Shown here in pieces: positions 14,372-21,024 of a stretch of DNA of 21,024 bases (its first letter is position 1; each line of letters begins with the position of its first letter). Position numbers and translations under genes: made by a program. The stretch covers positions 1 through 21,024 of the forward strand of contig CAZLBV010000241.1 in assembly GCA_964557845.1 (NCBI GenBank), read 5' to 3'. Under the pieces are notes generated by a model. It made no database searches, had not been told where the DNA came from, and saw only the letters and a program-made list of their open reading frames with translations. This DNA comes from CAZLBV01 sp964557845 (GTDB taxonomy: Bacteria; Acidobacteriota; Aminicenantia; Aminicenantales; Aminicenantaceae).

Positions 14372-14518
14372 ATGCACAAATCAAAAAACTTCCAAGAACC
14401 GGCAAACATCAAACAGCATATACGGATGTCCTCATCAGATCGTCAGGCGAAAGCCAAAAAGTTGCGTGAACGGTATTTCGGTAAAAATCTTCCTGATGTG
14501 AGAGATTCGCATCGATAG
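14372..14518 (+). CDS. Small protein, 48 aa, function unknown
   Basis: The ORF starts with ATG at 14372, with GGAG 8 nt upstream, and encodes a basic, helical protein beginning MHKSKNFQEPANIKQHIRMS and ending FGKNLPDVRDSHR. This SxxxRQxxAKxLRxRYFGKxxPDVR pattern recalls small proteins I have seen next to nucleotidyltransferase-type genes, but I cannot name a family. An earlier in-frame ATG at 14330 is possible but less well supported. No partner gene follows on the plus strand; the next genes are hicA and hicB on the other strand. It may be a leftover of an antitoxin-like module. Confidence 0.5.
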   Translation: MHKSKNFQEPANIKQHIRMSSSDRQAKAKKLRERYFGKNLPDVRDSHR

Positions 14519-14555
14519 AGTGAAATAGCAATTTACTCTTGATAAGCCCTGCATA

Positions 14556-14779
14556 TTATCTAAACTTGAGCATTTCTTCCACGGTCATATGAATGTCTTT
14601 AGCTATCTGCTTTAGAATAATTGGAGATATATCCCGTCCCTGATGAAAAGGAACAGTTGTGGAGCGCCATCGGGATGACGATATTGTTTATGAGAACCCT
14701 TATGACGAACCTGGGAAAAACCGGTCTTATTAAGTATCGTAACTACCTCAGAAGGTTTAAGAACAGGATACCTTCCCAT
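14556..14779 (-). pseudogene. hicA: HicA-family mRNA interferase toxin, frameshifted
   Basis: The frame opens MGRYPVLKPSEVVTILNKTG and goes through VRHKGSHKQYRHPDG, which includes the HicA catalytic His in KGSHKQY. Near 14665-14669 the frame is lost; another frame then gives the rest of the family, RSTTVPFHQGRDISP through KDIHMTVEEMLKFR and a stop. One extra G in the GGCGC at that point (GGGCGC) would restore a 74-aa HicA. It is therefore either a one-base-deletion pseudogene or an assembly error. The ATG shares a base with the hicB stop (TAATG). An intact HicA would cleave mRNA and be held in check by HicB. Confidence 0.85.
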
Positions 14780-14991
14780 TATCTATCAACCATTATGCTT
14801 TGAATACCAACGAACTCTGTCTCGATTTCTAATTCTTCATCATCAAGAAGAAGTTCAATGACTTCACGAAGGTTATTCTGCAATTCATCCAGTGTTTTCC
14901 CCTGGGTATGTGCTCCAAGAAAACCGGGAACATATCCAACGTAAAGACCTGTATCCGGGCATTTTTCGATGACGGCTGTAAAAGTCTTCAT
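14779..14991 (-). CDS. hicB: HicB-family antitoxin (short form)
   Basis: The 70-aa protein (MKTFTAVIEKCPDTGLYVGY...) has the HicB fold signature: a beta strand with the GLYVGYVPGFLGAHTQGKT segment, then LDELQNNLREVIELLL. It lacks the C-terminal DNA-binding helix-turn-helix or ribbon-helix-helix of longer HicB proteins. The chosen ATG at 14991 has GAGAG about 6 nt before it; an upstream ATG would add nine residues foreign to the family. It lies before hicA, with which it shares a base. In intact systems HicB binds and inhibits HicA; here the toxin frame is broken. An inverted repeat TTAAA-TGTG-TTTAA (15029-15042) upstream could be an operator, on weak evidence. Confidence 0.88.
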   Translation of the reverse strand: MKTFTAVIEKCPDTGLYVGYVPGFLGAHTQGKTLDELQNNLREVIELLLDDEELEIETEFVGIQSIMVDR

Positions 14992-15366
14992 TTTTATCTC
15001 TCTAATGTATTTTATCACAAATCAAACATTAAATGTGTTTAAATATCAAGCAATACTTAATACTTCCATTTATATAAAAATTATAACTTCCCCTTATGAT
15101 AAACTGGATTAAACGGCAAATTTATAATTATTCCTGCGTCCGGATGATACGAAAGATAAAGGATAGGAATTTCGTTTTTAGGTTTGCTCCAAATTCTCCA
15201 TAATTTTCATAAATTCCAACCCCTTATCATGGTGAGAGAAGGAGATCGCACCCAAAAAGCCAATGTCAATGATTTAAAAATGCATGATAAATTCCCCGAA
15301 ATCTCACAACCACCATGTTTTAGCTAGACTTCGTCCTCGAATCGACAAAAAACAGCCACAGATACT
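14992..15366. other. AT-rich spacer upstream of hicBA; no intact gene
   Basis: This stretch holds the presumed hicBA promoter region with an inverted repeat at 15029-15042 and a small tandem AATACTTAATACTT near 15052-15065. On the minus strand around 15175-15270 a short frame ending KGLEFMKIMENLEQT and a stop looks coding-like, but it is closed upstream by a stop and I do not recognise it; it may be a gene relic. The left end of the IS remnant must lie in or near this stretch. Confidence 0.4.
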
Positions 15367-15808
15367 TCAGAGATATTCCTCCCTCTCCCCGGCTGCCATC
15401 AGAAGCTCCTTCTGGACATGACGTGGTGGAGGCGGCTGTTTGGCCTCGAAGGTCAGCTCGAGATGACGGATGATCTTGTCGATGGCTTTCGGTTCTTCGA
15501 TAAAAGAGATGATCCTCATCCGGCCGTCACAGGAAAGGCACAACAGGGGATCCACCTCATAGACTTTTTTTTGTCATCTCCGCCCAGCTTTTTGAAGGGA
15601 CATAGGACGGGTCATCTTTTATGATTGGGGGATGAGAAAGAGTGGTTTGCGCTCTGACTTTGCTGTGAACAGAAAAGCCTGTGTGGCGCCAGCTGAGGAT
15701 CTTCTCGAAACGGGACTCGTATTCTTGAAGGAACTGGTCAAAGTAATGGAAGAGCACCCGGTAGAGCACGGTGCGCTCCGGATATCGGGGACGGTAAACT
15801 CCTGCCAC
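15367..15808 (-). pseudogene. IS91-family-like transposase, internally deleted and frameshifted
   Basis: The minus strand starts at a GTG (15808) with VAGVYRPRYPERTVLYRVLF and FDQFLQEYESRFEK, like the N-termini of IS91-type transposases. The central zinc-binding and catalytic part is missing. The frame then picks up KDDPSYVPSKSWAEMTKK, a near-C-terminal segment. An 8-A run (15567-15574, T on the plus strand) shifts the frame; dropping one A continues as VYEVDPLLCLSCDGRMRIIS and on to the end REEYL. Roughly 145 aa remain of a protein usually near 400. The upstream 246 bp are repeated at 14051. The family call rests on remembered motifs; the element is clearly defective. Confidence 0.78.
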
Positions 15809-16025
15809 AGCAGGGGATCATGAATCAAGAAACGGGCCAATCCCATGGATACGGCCGGCTTTCCCTGTATAAACGGGGAAAGCATAAGCTCAGTCAGAGA
15901 AGTCAAGCCAAGAAAACGTCAACCGGTGTTGACAGTTAAAAATGCTTTGAAGGAGGCAGTCCCGAAATGATAGTATGCCTGGCATTCCATGAAGCTGTGC
16001 TCCAAAGACAATAAGGAGGTATCAT
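15780..16025 (-). repeat. 246-bp direct repeat, copy B (upstream part of the IS remnant)
   Basis: Same orientation as copy A (14051-14296) and the same length. It ends at the identical GGAGGTATCAT, after which the flanks differ (G against T as the next base), marking a true element boundary. It continues leftwards into the transposase remnant, whereas copy A does not. The two copies enclose the small ORF, hicA, hicB and the transposase remnant. Confidence 0.9.
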
Positions 16026-16061
16026 TTTCATTGTTCTTGGATGCTTATACGGATGAATAAT

Positions 16062-16757
16062 TCAGAAATATCTTTTTCGCAGGATTAGTTTCCAGCACAT
16101 GTGAAGGCAGTCCTTGACAACCTGCGGTTTAAGAGAGCTGTTAGTGAATCTGTAGGTGATAGGCACCTCATCTATGCTTAGATGATTTTGGTAAATAACA
16201 GACGCGCTTTCCACCAAGAAGTCAAAGCTGCGGCTTTTCATTGGATGATTAAGAATGCTTTTCATGGCTTTCTGCGAATACCGTCTGTATCCTGAGGTGA
16301 TATCCCGGTAATAGCTTTTTTTAAATACACTTCGGGGAAAATCAAGGCTGATATTATAGATGAGATTGCCGATGAGACTAAGCATTTTCCGGTATAAAGG
16401 AGTTTCAATTTTCTGCGTGCGCGTGCCGATGACCAGATCACTTTCCGGGGCTTTCAGGAACCTGGGGATCTCGTCCGGATCATGGCTCAATCCGGCGTCC
16501 ATGGTTATGGCGTAGGCATAATTTTGAGCTATTGCATACTTCATTCCATCCATGACGGTCCTGGGAATATGGGTGTTAGCTTTATGGGTGATGACATGTA
16601 TAGCGGGAATATCCTTAAGGATCTTGGGTGTTTTATCGGTACTGTGGTCGTCCACGATACAAATATCAACATATTTTTCTACCCTTAGGACCAGCTCTCT
16701 GATAGTTGCTTCCTCATTATAAGCAGGGATGATGAGGAGTGTTTTATTTTTCTCCAA
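16062..16757 (-). CDS. GT2 glycosyltransferase, dolichol-phosphate mannose synthase-like
   Basis: The 231-aa protein has the GT-A fold start LLIIPAYNEEATIRELV, the nucleotide-binding VDDHSTDKTP (Asp36, Asp37) and a DPM1-like ITMDAGLSHDPDEIP. The metal-binding DxD-type motif here reads D87-A-G89, with Gly where an Asp is common. The segments TRTQKIETPLYRKMLSLIGN and DITSGYRRYS are also DPM1-like. There are no clear membrane helices, so it is probably cytosolic or peripheral, moving a sugar from a nucleotide to a polyprenyl phosphate or similar lipid. It is the last gene of the sugar operon, 7 nt after the nucleotidylyltransferase. The substrate is unknown. Confidence 0.88.
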   Translation of the reverse strand: MEKNKTLLIIPAYNEEATIRELVLRVEKYVDICIVDDHSTDKTPKILKDIPAIHVITHKANTHIPRTVMDGMKYAIAQNYAYAITMDAGLSHDPDEIPRFLKAPESDLVIGTRTQKIETPLYRKMLSLIGNLIYNISLDFPRSVFKKSYYRDITSGYRRYSQKAMKSILNHPMKSRSFDFLVESASVIYQNHLSIDEVPITYRFTNSSLKPQVVKDCLHMCWKLILRKRYF

Positions 16758-16764
16758 TTATTTC

Positions 16765-17490
16765 TCAAGCTTGAAACATTCTTTCAGCGATCGCGATATC
16801 ATCTTCTGTATTGATGTTGATATAATCTTTGTCGATATAAAATAATTTGACCGGATGGCCGTCATCAATGGCGCTCTGGATCAGATCCGGCAGTTCCTTT
16901 TCATTTCTGACCTGATTTATAGGGGTTAAGGGAATATAGTCAAAGATCTTATTCCGGAATACACAGTTACCCGTTCCCATTATTTTGTTAACGGGATGTC
17001 TGGGTTTTTCGATCAGACGGTAGATACGGTTGTCTTCCTGATTGAAAATGACTGCATAGGTTTTGCTGATCTGGGACGTATCTTCAACCTGGACCACACC
17101 GCAAATCGTGAAAAGTTCTTCCTTATAAAAAATATCGATCATTTTTCTGGGGGATGGATGGAGCAGAATCTCATCAGCCAGAAAAAGAATAAAATCATCC
17201 CCAGCTACCGCTTCCTGCGTGGATTCGATCGCACTAACCAGGCCTTTTAATTCTTTCTGGATGACGTATTTTATTTTAATGTCTTTATAGGAGATCCCAT
17301 AGCGATTGATGATATCTTCAGCCCGGTATCCTACAACGATGATGATCTCATCTGCATCACTTTTTCGCGCGGCTTCAAGACTGTATTCAATCAAGTGTCT
17401 TCCCTGAAACTTGAGCATGCATTTATTGCAGCCCTCAGTGTGGTCATGGAGCCTTTTTCCCCTGCCTGCGGCTAAAATTACGGCCTTCAT
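16765..17490 (-). CDS. Sugar-phosphate nucleotidylyltransferase-like protein
   Basis: The 241-aa protein starts MKAVILAAGRGKRLHDHTEG, the phosphate-binding loop of the NTP_transferase (RfbA/GlmU-like) family, then NKCMLKFQGRHLIEYSLEAA. The Pro of the usual PKxL motif is Asn here. Metal-ligand Asp106 lies in ILFLADEILL. The later pattern VIEKP-like LIEKPRHPVNK and MGTGNCVFR fits sugar-nucleotide formation. The KGLVSAI segment differs from the common KGTAGAL. The substrate cannot be named; the operon suggests activation of a sugar for the epimerase and the GT2. It starts 25 nt after the epimerase. Confidence 0.9.
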   Translation of the reverse strand: MKAVILAAGRGKRLHDHTEGCNKCMLKFQGRHLIEYSLEAARKSDADEIIIVVGYRAEDIINRYGISYKDIKIKYVIQKELKGLVSAIESTQEAVAGDDFILFLADEILLHPSPRKMIDIFYKEELFTICGVVQVEDTSQISKTYAVIFNQEDNRIYRLIEKPRHPVNKIMGTGNCVFRNKIFDYIPLTPINQVRNEKELPDLIQSAIDDGHPVKLFYIDKDYININTEDDIAIAERMFQA

Positions 17491-17515
17491 ATGATTTTTT
17501 CTTTTTTTAATTGAT

Positions 17516-18550
17516 CTATTTATCTATCTTAAACAGTTGTTTTTCCTTTTTCAACCAGTCCAAGAGATTTTTAATCCCGGTGGCAGGATCAATGGAGCTT
17601 TTCCATTTTAATTTCTTTTGGGCTTTGGTCGTGTCACAGATGAAATAAAAAAGGTCACCCTGACGGACTTCTTCAAAAATCATCTCAGGTTTTTTTCCGA
17701 GAATATCAGCGATCAGATCGATGCATTCGAGCAGAGAAAGAGAACATTCCATCCCTCCCCCGATATTGTAAATTCCAGGTTGGCCGTGCTCATAAAACGC
17801 ATGAAAAGCACGGGCCACATCAGAGGCATATAAGATATCTCTGACCTGTTTCCCGGTGCCGAAAACTCTCAAGGGCCATCCCAGAAGTGATCGGATACAA
17901 AAATTAGCCACCCATCCGTGATCTTCCCCTCCGAACTGGCGCGGCCCATAAAGACCGGTCAGGCGGAAGCTGGCTGCATGGACTTTATAAGAGTCGATAA
18001 ATGTCTGGAGATACAATTCAGCCGCCCGCTTGGAGGCATGCAGGGGAGTCAGGTTCCCTTGAACGACAGGATGATTCTCATCTATGGATGGAGGAGTACG
18101 AAGGTAGCGGGTTTCTCCTTCCTGGAGCGTTTCGTTTATCCGGTTTCCATACACATGAATTGTGCAGCAGGATACCAGCGGGATCTTCAAAATTTGAGCT
18201 GCTTTTAGAAGGTTGAAGGTGCCTCTCACATTGGTGGAAAAGTCTAATTCCGGATCTTCCAGGCTTATGGTCATGGCCGGTTGGGCTGCGGTGTGGACAA
18301 TGTAATCGACCCCTTCCGCATATTCCATGACTTTATTGAAATCCCGGATGTCCTCTTTGACGAGAATGACCCCTATTTTGTCGAGCAGGTCCCAATTGTA
18401 ATTCCTGGCTCCCTCCACGGCATAACCTGTGCGGCCAAGTTCATATTTGGTCATATTGTCAAAAGAAATGACCGTATCGCCGCGCCGGCTGTAAAATTCA
18501 CATACGTGGGACCCGATAAAGCCACACCCTCCGGTTACTAGAACTTTCAT
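17516..18550 (-). CDS. NAD-dependent sugar epimerase, CDP-paratose 2-epimerase-like
   Basis: A 344-aa extended SDR. The Rossmann motif is TGGCGFIGSH (G7-x2-G10-x2-G13). RQFGGEDHGWVANF, GKQVRDILYASDVARAF and NIGGG match CDP-paratose 2-epimerase (CDP-tyvelose synthesis) and kin. The catalytic YxxxK reads H171-A-S-K174 (LTPLHASKRAAELY), so Tyr is replaced by His; T130 in SCCTIHVYG is the likely Ser/Thr partner. This may mean altered or lost activity, or a subfamily in which His is normal. It is the first gene of the three-gene sugar operon, with a consensus promoter directly upstream, and probably makes a sugar nucleotide for surface glycans. Confidence 0.9.
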   Translation of the reverse strand: MKVLVTGGCGFIGSHVCEFYSRRGDTVISFDNMTKYELGRTGYAVEGARNYNWDLLDKIGVILVKEDIRDFNKVMEYAEGVDYIVHTAAQPAMTISLEDPELDFSTNVRGTFNLLKAAQILKIPLVSCCTIHVYGNRINETLQEGETRYLRTPPSIDENHPVVQGNLTPLHASKRAAELYLQTFIDSYKVHAASFRLTGLYGPRQFGGEDHGWVANFCIRSLLGWPLRVFGTGKQVRDILYASDVARAFHAFYEHGQPGIYNIGGGMECSLSLLECIDLIADILGKKPEMIFEEVRQGDLFYFICDTTKAQKKLKWKSSIDPATGIKNLLDWLKKEKQLFKIDK

Positions 18551-18574
18551 GTCAGATCCAAAATTCTCCCTGGA

Positions 18575-18603
18575 AAAATATCATAATAGAATTAGGCTGT
18601 CAA
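18575..18603 (-). promoter_or_regulatory. Predicted sigma70-type promoter for the sugar operon
   Basis: The minus strand shows a perfect TTGACA (18603-18598), a 17-nt spacer and TATTTT (18580-18575), 24 nt before the epimerase ATG. This is the best -35 match in the window together with that of thyX. Confidence 0.55.
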
Positions 18604-18635
18604 AATAAATTCTACTGTTCATATAAACAAATAAC

Positions 18636-20117
18636 TTAGAATTCCGGAGGGATCAATTTAGGAGGTTTTCCGAAGACACTGCGGTAGATTTGGGGGTAGG
18701 CGGCTTTGCTTCCCAGCAGCATGAATGTCAGAGGCATCTTTTCTTTCGCCAATCCGCTCATTTTTTCTGCGATATTCCTGATGTCCCATTGGGCGGTTGG
18801 ATCTTCTCTAAGCCGGGATATATGATATAACTCCCGGGCATTTACTTTAAGCAGGACTCTTTTCCTGTGGGCATTGGTCAGTATATATTCAGATCCCAAC
18901 TTCATATCGTTTTTGAATTGATTATAAACGTCGTTAGTTCTTTCAATGCAGGTCATGAATTTATCTCCCATACCCACATCTTCCACCGAGGGAGGAATAC
19001 TCACTCCAAGGGAAGGATCGTATTCCTGAGAGCATAATGTTGCCATTCTGTGACGTTTTAATTGGGCGAAGCAGGTTGCCGAGACAACCAATTCATAGGT
19101 CAGATCGATATATTCGAATTCTCTCAGGACGAAATCGTAGAATTCCATGTGTTCGAAGGCAGTCTTCAAATATTCGATTTTGTCCTGCTGATTCATTTTA
19201 TTGGCCCTTTGGAAACAGGCAGAATAGGGGAGTAGAGACGTGGTGTGCATAAGGGAAGCGATTAATTTTATATCAGCCTCCGGGGTGTGCTCAGCCAGTT
19301 GAACTTCTGCTGCCGGTAGAGATTCAGCAAATCCTCTTAAGGAATCAGATTTTTCCTTAAGTTCATCATAGGTCAATGAGTTAAAATCGTCGGCTTCTGT
19401 GAACAATATAATGGAGGGGGCTACTTCTTTGACCAGCGCATAGATCTTTTGATTCAATTCTTTGAGCTCATCCAGTTTTTTCGAAGCCAACCGGCGGATA
19501 AGGTATTCCAGTGACCTGGCATTCATGGTCAAACCCAATTGTCCCTGAGTGGCCAGGCTGACTACATACCGTGTATCTTCTTTGGCCCAGCCATCAAGGA
19601 TAGAATGCTTTTTGGGATTTTGAGCATACTCGGGATATTTATCGAAGAAATACGGACGGAGCTTATCATAAAGCTCATGATACAAAGTATTCTGTTCCTT
19701 GATGGTTTGAAGGAAAATTTCTTTTTTTCCTGCATCCATAACTTCTTTCGGCAGCAGGAATTCATCCTGTAATTTGATATATCTCTGTGATTTTTCCGTG
19801 TAGGAACCCAATCGGAATCTTTCTATTTCTTCAATGGCAAGCCGGCTGACACCAATGATATCCAAGTTAAAAACAGCGTGTTCGGCTACAGAATGGTGCC
19901 CCATCTTGAATATGATAGTTTTATTAGAACGCCGCGCTTTATCGACTGCTTGGCGGGCAACCGCGCGAAGTTCTTCTGCGGAGCGGGGATCCCTTGAAAT
20001 GCGGGCATAGGCAGCGGAGAGAGTCTCGGGAGTAACATCCAATCTACCTGGCTGAAGTTTCTTGAGTTCTTCGATGACAGTGCTGTCAATATTGTAGCCG
20101 GCGAGAATGACTTTCAT
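18636..20117 (-). CDS. thyX: FAD-dependent thymidylate synthase, double-domain form
   Basis: ThyX methylates dUMP to dTMP with methylene-tetrahydrofolate, FAD and NADPH. At 493 aa this is twice the usual 220-250, with two ThyX-like halves. Half 1 has GHHSVAEHAVFN (73-84), RFR-x7-S (R100 to S110, then QRY) and NARSLEYL. Half 2 has KRHRMATLCSQEY, where RHR is intact but the following Ser is not, then VNARELYHISRL and AQWDIR (442-447). Each half keeps a different part of the signature, so the active site may be shared between halves. Long ThyX proteins are known, for example in chlamydiae. The ATG at 20117 (MKVILAGYN) has AGGT upstream; a TTG 13 codons earlier is disfavoured. Confidence 0.93.
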   Translation of the reverse strand: MKVILAGYNIDSTVIEELKKLQPGRLDVTPETLSAAYARISRDPRSAEELRAVARQAVDKARRSNKTIIFKMGHHSVAEHAVFNLDIIGVSRLAIEEIERFRLGSYTEKSQRYIKLQDEFLLPKEVMDAGKKEIFLQTIKEQNTLYHELYDKLRPYFFDKYPEYAQNPKKHSILDGWAKEDTRYVVSLATQGQLGLTMNARSLEYLIRRLASKKLDELKELNQKIYALVKEVAPSIILFTEADDFNSLTYDELKEKSDSLRGFAESLPAAEVQLAEHTPEADIKLIASLMHTTSLLPYSACFQRANKMNQQDKIEYLKTAFEHMEFYDFVLREFEYIDLTYELVVSATCFAQLKRHRMATLCSQEYDPSLGVSIPPSVEDVGMGDKFMTCIERTNDVYNQFKNDMKLGSEYILTNAHRKRVLLKVNARELYHISRLREDPTAQWDIRNIAEKMSGLAKEKMPLTFMLLGSKAAYPQIYRSVFGKPPKLIPPEF

Positions 20118-20126
20118 AGTATACCT

Positions 20127-20156
20127 ACAATAAATAACTACCGGATAGATTGTCAA
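20127..20156 (-). promoter_or_regulatory. Possible promoter for thyX
   Basis: Perfect TTGACA (20156-20151), an 18-nt spacer and TATTGT (20132-20127). The -10 ends 9 nt before the ATG, so the transcript would have almost no leader, although a weak AGGT is also present. The call is tentative. Confidence 0.35.
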
Positions 20157-20212
20157 CCAATTGTATCGATTCAGTTAAGGCTGAAGCGATGGAGCCGGTA
20201 GGGTAGTTTAGA

Positions 20213-20848
20213 TTATAATATGAACACCCTGTTTTCTCTGAGTTCAAGCCTTCCTTCGAAATAAAGCCTGACAGCTTCCGGGTAGATCTTATGCTCTTCT
20301 TTCAATATCCGTTCACTAAGCGAATCTTCGGTATCATCCTGGAGAACCGGGACGACGGCCTGGAGGATGATTGGGCCCATATCCACTTCAGGAACAACGA
20401 AATGCACTGTGGCGCCGGAAAAACGGACACCCCATTCAATGGCTTTCTTCTGGACATGAAGTCCGGGAAAAGAAGGCAGGAGGGCGGGATGGATATTCAT
20501 GATCTTGTTCTCGAAAGACTTGCAGAAATAAGGGGTTAAAATTCGCATATAGCCGGCTAAACAGACCAAATCGATATCTCTATTTTTTAGTTCTTTTACA
20601 ACCTCTTTGTCGTATTCTTCCCGATCTGGGAAATCTTTAGGATTGAGTGAGGCTGTCTCAAGGTTTTTTTCTTTGGCGATCTGTATTCCCGGTGCTTCTT
20701 TTTTATTACTGAAGACAAGAGCTATTTCGGCATTAATTTTGCCTTCCTGAACAGCATCATGGATCGCCACAAAATTAGAACCCCTTCCGGAAAGCAGAAC
20801 CGCGATCTTTCCTTTTTTGTTAGGACTTCTAAAATAATGCGCGTTCAT
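20213..20848 (-). CDS. purN: Phosphoribosylglycinamide formyltransferase (GART)
   Basis: PurN transfers the formyl group of 10-formyl-tetrahydrofolate to GAR in purine synthesis. The 211-aa length is normal for the family. Motifs are the phosphate loop LLSGRGSNF (residues 18-26), catalytic Asn118 and His120 in IMNIHPALLPSFPGLH, and Asp156 in VPEVDMGPII. The N-terminus has a short extra segment (MNAHYFRSPNKK). GGGAG lies 5 nt before the ATG. It starts 28 nt after the stop of the upstream barrel-like gene, so the two are probably co-transcribed; thyX follows after 95 nt. Confidence 0.97.
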   Translation of the reverse strand: MNAHYFRSPNKKGKIAVLLSGRGSNFVAIHDAVQEGKINAEIALVFSNKKEAPGIQIAKEKNLETASLNPKDFPDREEYDKEVVKELKNRDIDLVCLAGYMRILTPYFCKSFENKIMNIHPALLPSFPGLHVQKKAIEWGVRFSGATVHFVVPEVDMGPIILQAVVPVLQDDTEDSLSERILKEEHKIYPEAVRLYFEGRLELRENRVFIL

Positions 20849-20876
20849 TTTTTCTCCCTTATACTGTTTTTTTCAT

Positions 20877-21024
20877 TCAGAACTTTATTATGATTCCGGT
20901 TTTAAATGATAAACCACCTAGGTCTATCTCTGTTTCCTCAGCTGAGCGGATAAATTCCCCAACCGGGTTGGCTGAGTGGATGTTGATTTTGGTCTGCCAG
21001 ATGTCGATTAAGGGATCATACTCT
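20877..21024 (-). CDS. C-terminal end of a probable outer-membrane beta-barrel protein (partial)
   Basis: A minus-strand frame enters from the right edge and is open to the TGA at 20879-20877, giving 49 residues that include EYDPLIDIWQTKINIHSA and end LGGLSFKTGIIIKF. The alternating last strand ending in Lys-Phe is the typical barrel-assembly signal of outer-membrane proteins. The start lies outside the window, so the family cannot be named. Its closeness to purN (28 nt) suggests a shared transcript. Confidence 0.6.
   Translation of the reverse strand, partial: EYDPLIDIWQTKINIHSANPVGEFIRSAEETEIDLGGLSFKTGIIIKF

Noticed and set aside
13952..15177. AAGGATAAGAATTTGGTTTT at 13952 and AAGGATAGGAATTTCGTTTT near 15158 as flanks of an insertion
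   Set aside because: About 20 bases with two differences, with no similarity beyond; too short and simple to treat as element ends without a genome search.
15619..15906. 95-codon minus-strand frame through repeat copy B
   Set aside because: It runs in a different frame from the recognisable YRPR...FEK transposase sequence and from the upstream non-coding part, and has no family match I know.
1..21024. CRISPR arrays, tRNA or rRNA genes, prophage genes
   Set aside because: No regularly spaced repeats, cloverleaf-like T-loop/CCA patterns, rRNA-like conserved blocks or phage structural genes were seen by eye; a tool run could still find a divergent tRNA.

Overview
The window looks like chromosome from an anaerobic, double-membraned (diderm) bacterium. 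The evidence is a desulforedoxin-like/rubrerythrin/rubredoxin set, an oxygen-sensitive [4Fe-4S] quinolinate synthase, a radical-SAM enzyme, a signal-peptide beta-barrel porin with a C-terminal Phe, and a second barrel-like C-terminus at the right edge. The gene mix (ThyX, AmrS, RtcB plus archease, a lysine-less IscS) would fit an Aminicenantes/Acidobacteriota-like or other candidate-phylum lineage. That placement is inference only. No rRNA, tRNA or CRISPR array was recognised.

Layout. 1-474 is the tail of an SDR oxidoreductase. 641-2861 (minus) holds a DUF6677-like membrane protein, an overlapping 59-aa membrane protein, ftsE and ftsX; ftsX seems to start at a non-canonical CTG inside the ftsE stop. 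3357-6583 (plus) is a redox-defence operon (desulforedoxin-like, rubrerythrin, rubredoxin) running into a porin and purA. 6773-8773 (plus) is an Fe-S assembly operon: a NifU-C/Nfu-like protein, an IscS-like protein and an IscU with an added zinc-ribbon tail. 9007-13946 (plus) is a compact run: nadA, nth, a VOC protein, amrS, archease, rtcB. 13947-16061 is the accessory patch: two 246-bp direct repeats, an IS91-type transposase remnant, a hicB gene with a frameshifted hicA, and a small unassigned ORF. 16062-18550 (minus) is a three-gene sugar operon (CDP-paratose 2-epimerase-like, sugar-phosphate nucleotidylyltransferase-like, dolichol-phosphate-mannose-synthase-like GT2). 18636-20848 (minus) carries a double-length ThyX and purN, behind the end of a probable outer-membrane protein.

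How it fits together. The Fe-S operon could supply clusters to NadA, Nth and AmrS just downstream. ThyX and PurN are both folate-dependent steps of nucleotide synthesis, and PurA is also purine synthesis. RtcB and archease form an RNA-ligation pair.

Most interesting points. (1) The IscS-like protein has Gln where the PLP-binding Lys belongs, as well as His to Asp and Gln to Ala changes in the PLP pocket, yet keeps the sulfur-carrying Cys. This resembles the lysine-less IscS of Archaeoglobus fulgidus and is paired with an IscU fused to two zinc ribbons. (2) A short repeat (core CTAATGACCCAGGAA) occurs in three intergenic places, each time in the orientation of, and just upstream of, a predicted promoter. 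(3) The hicBA module lies between 97%-identical direct repeats.
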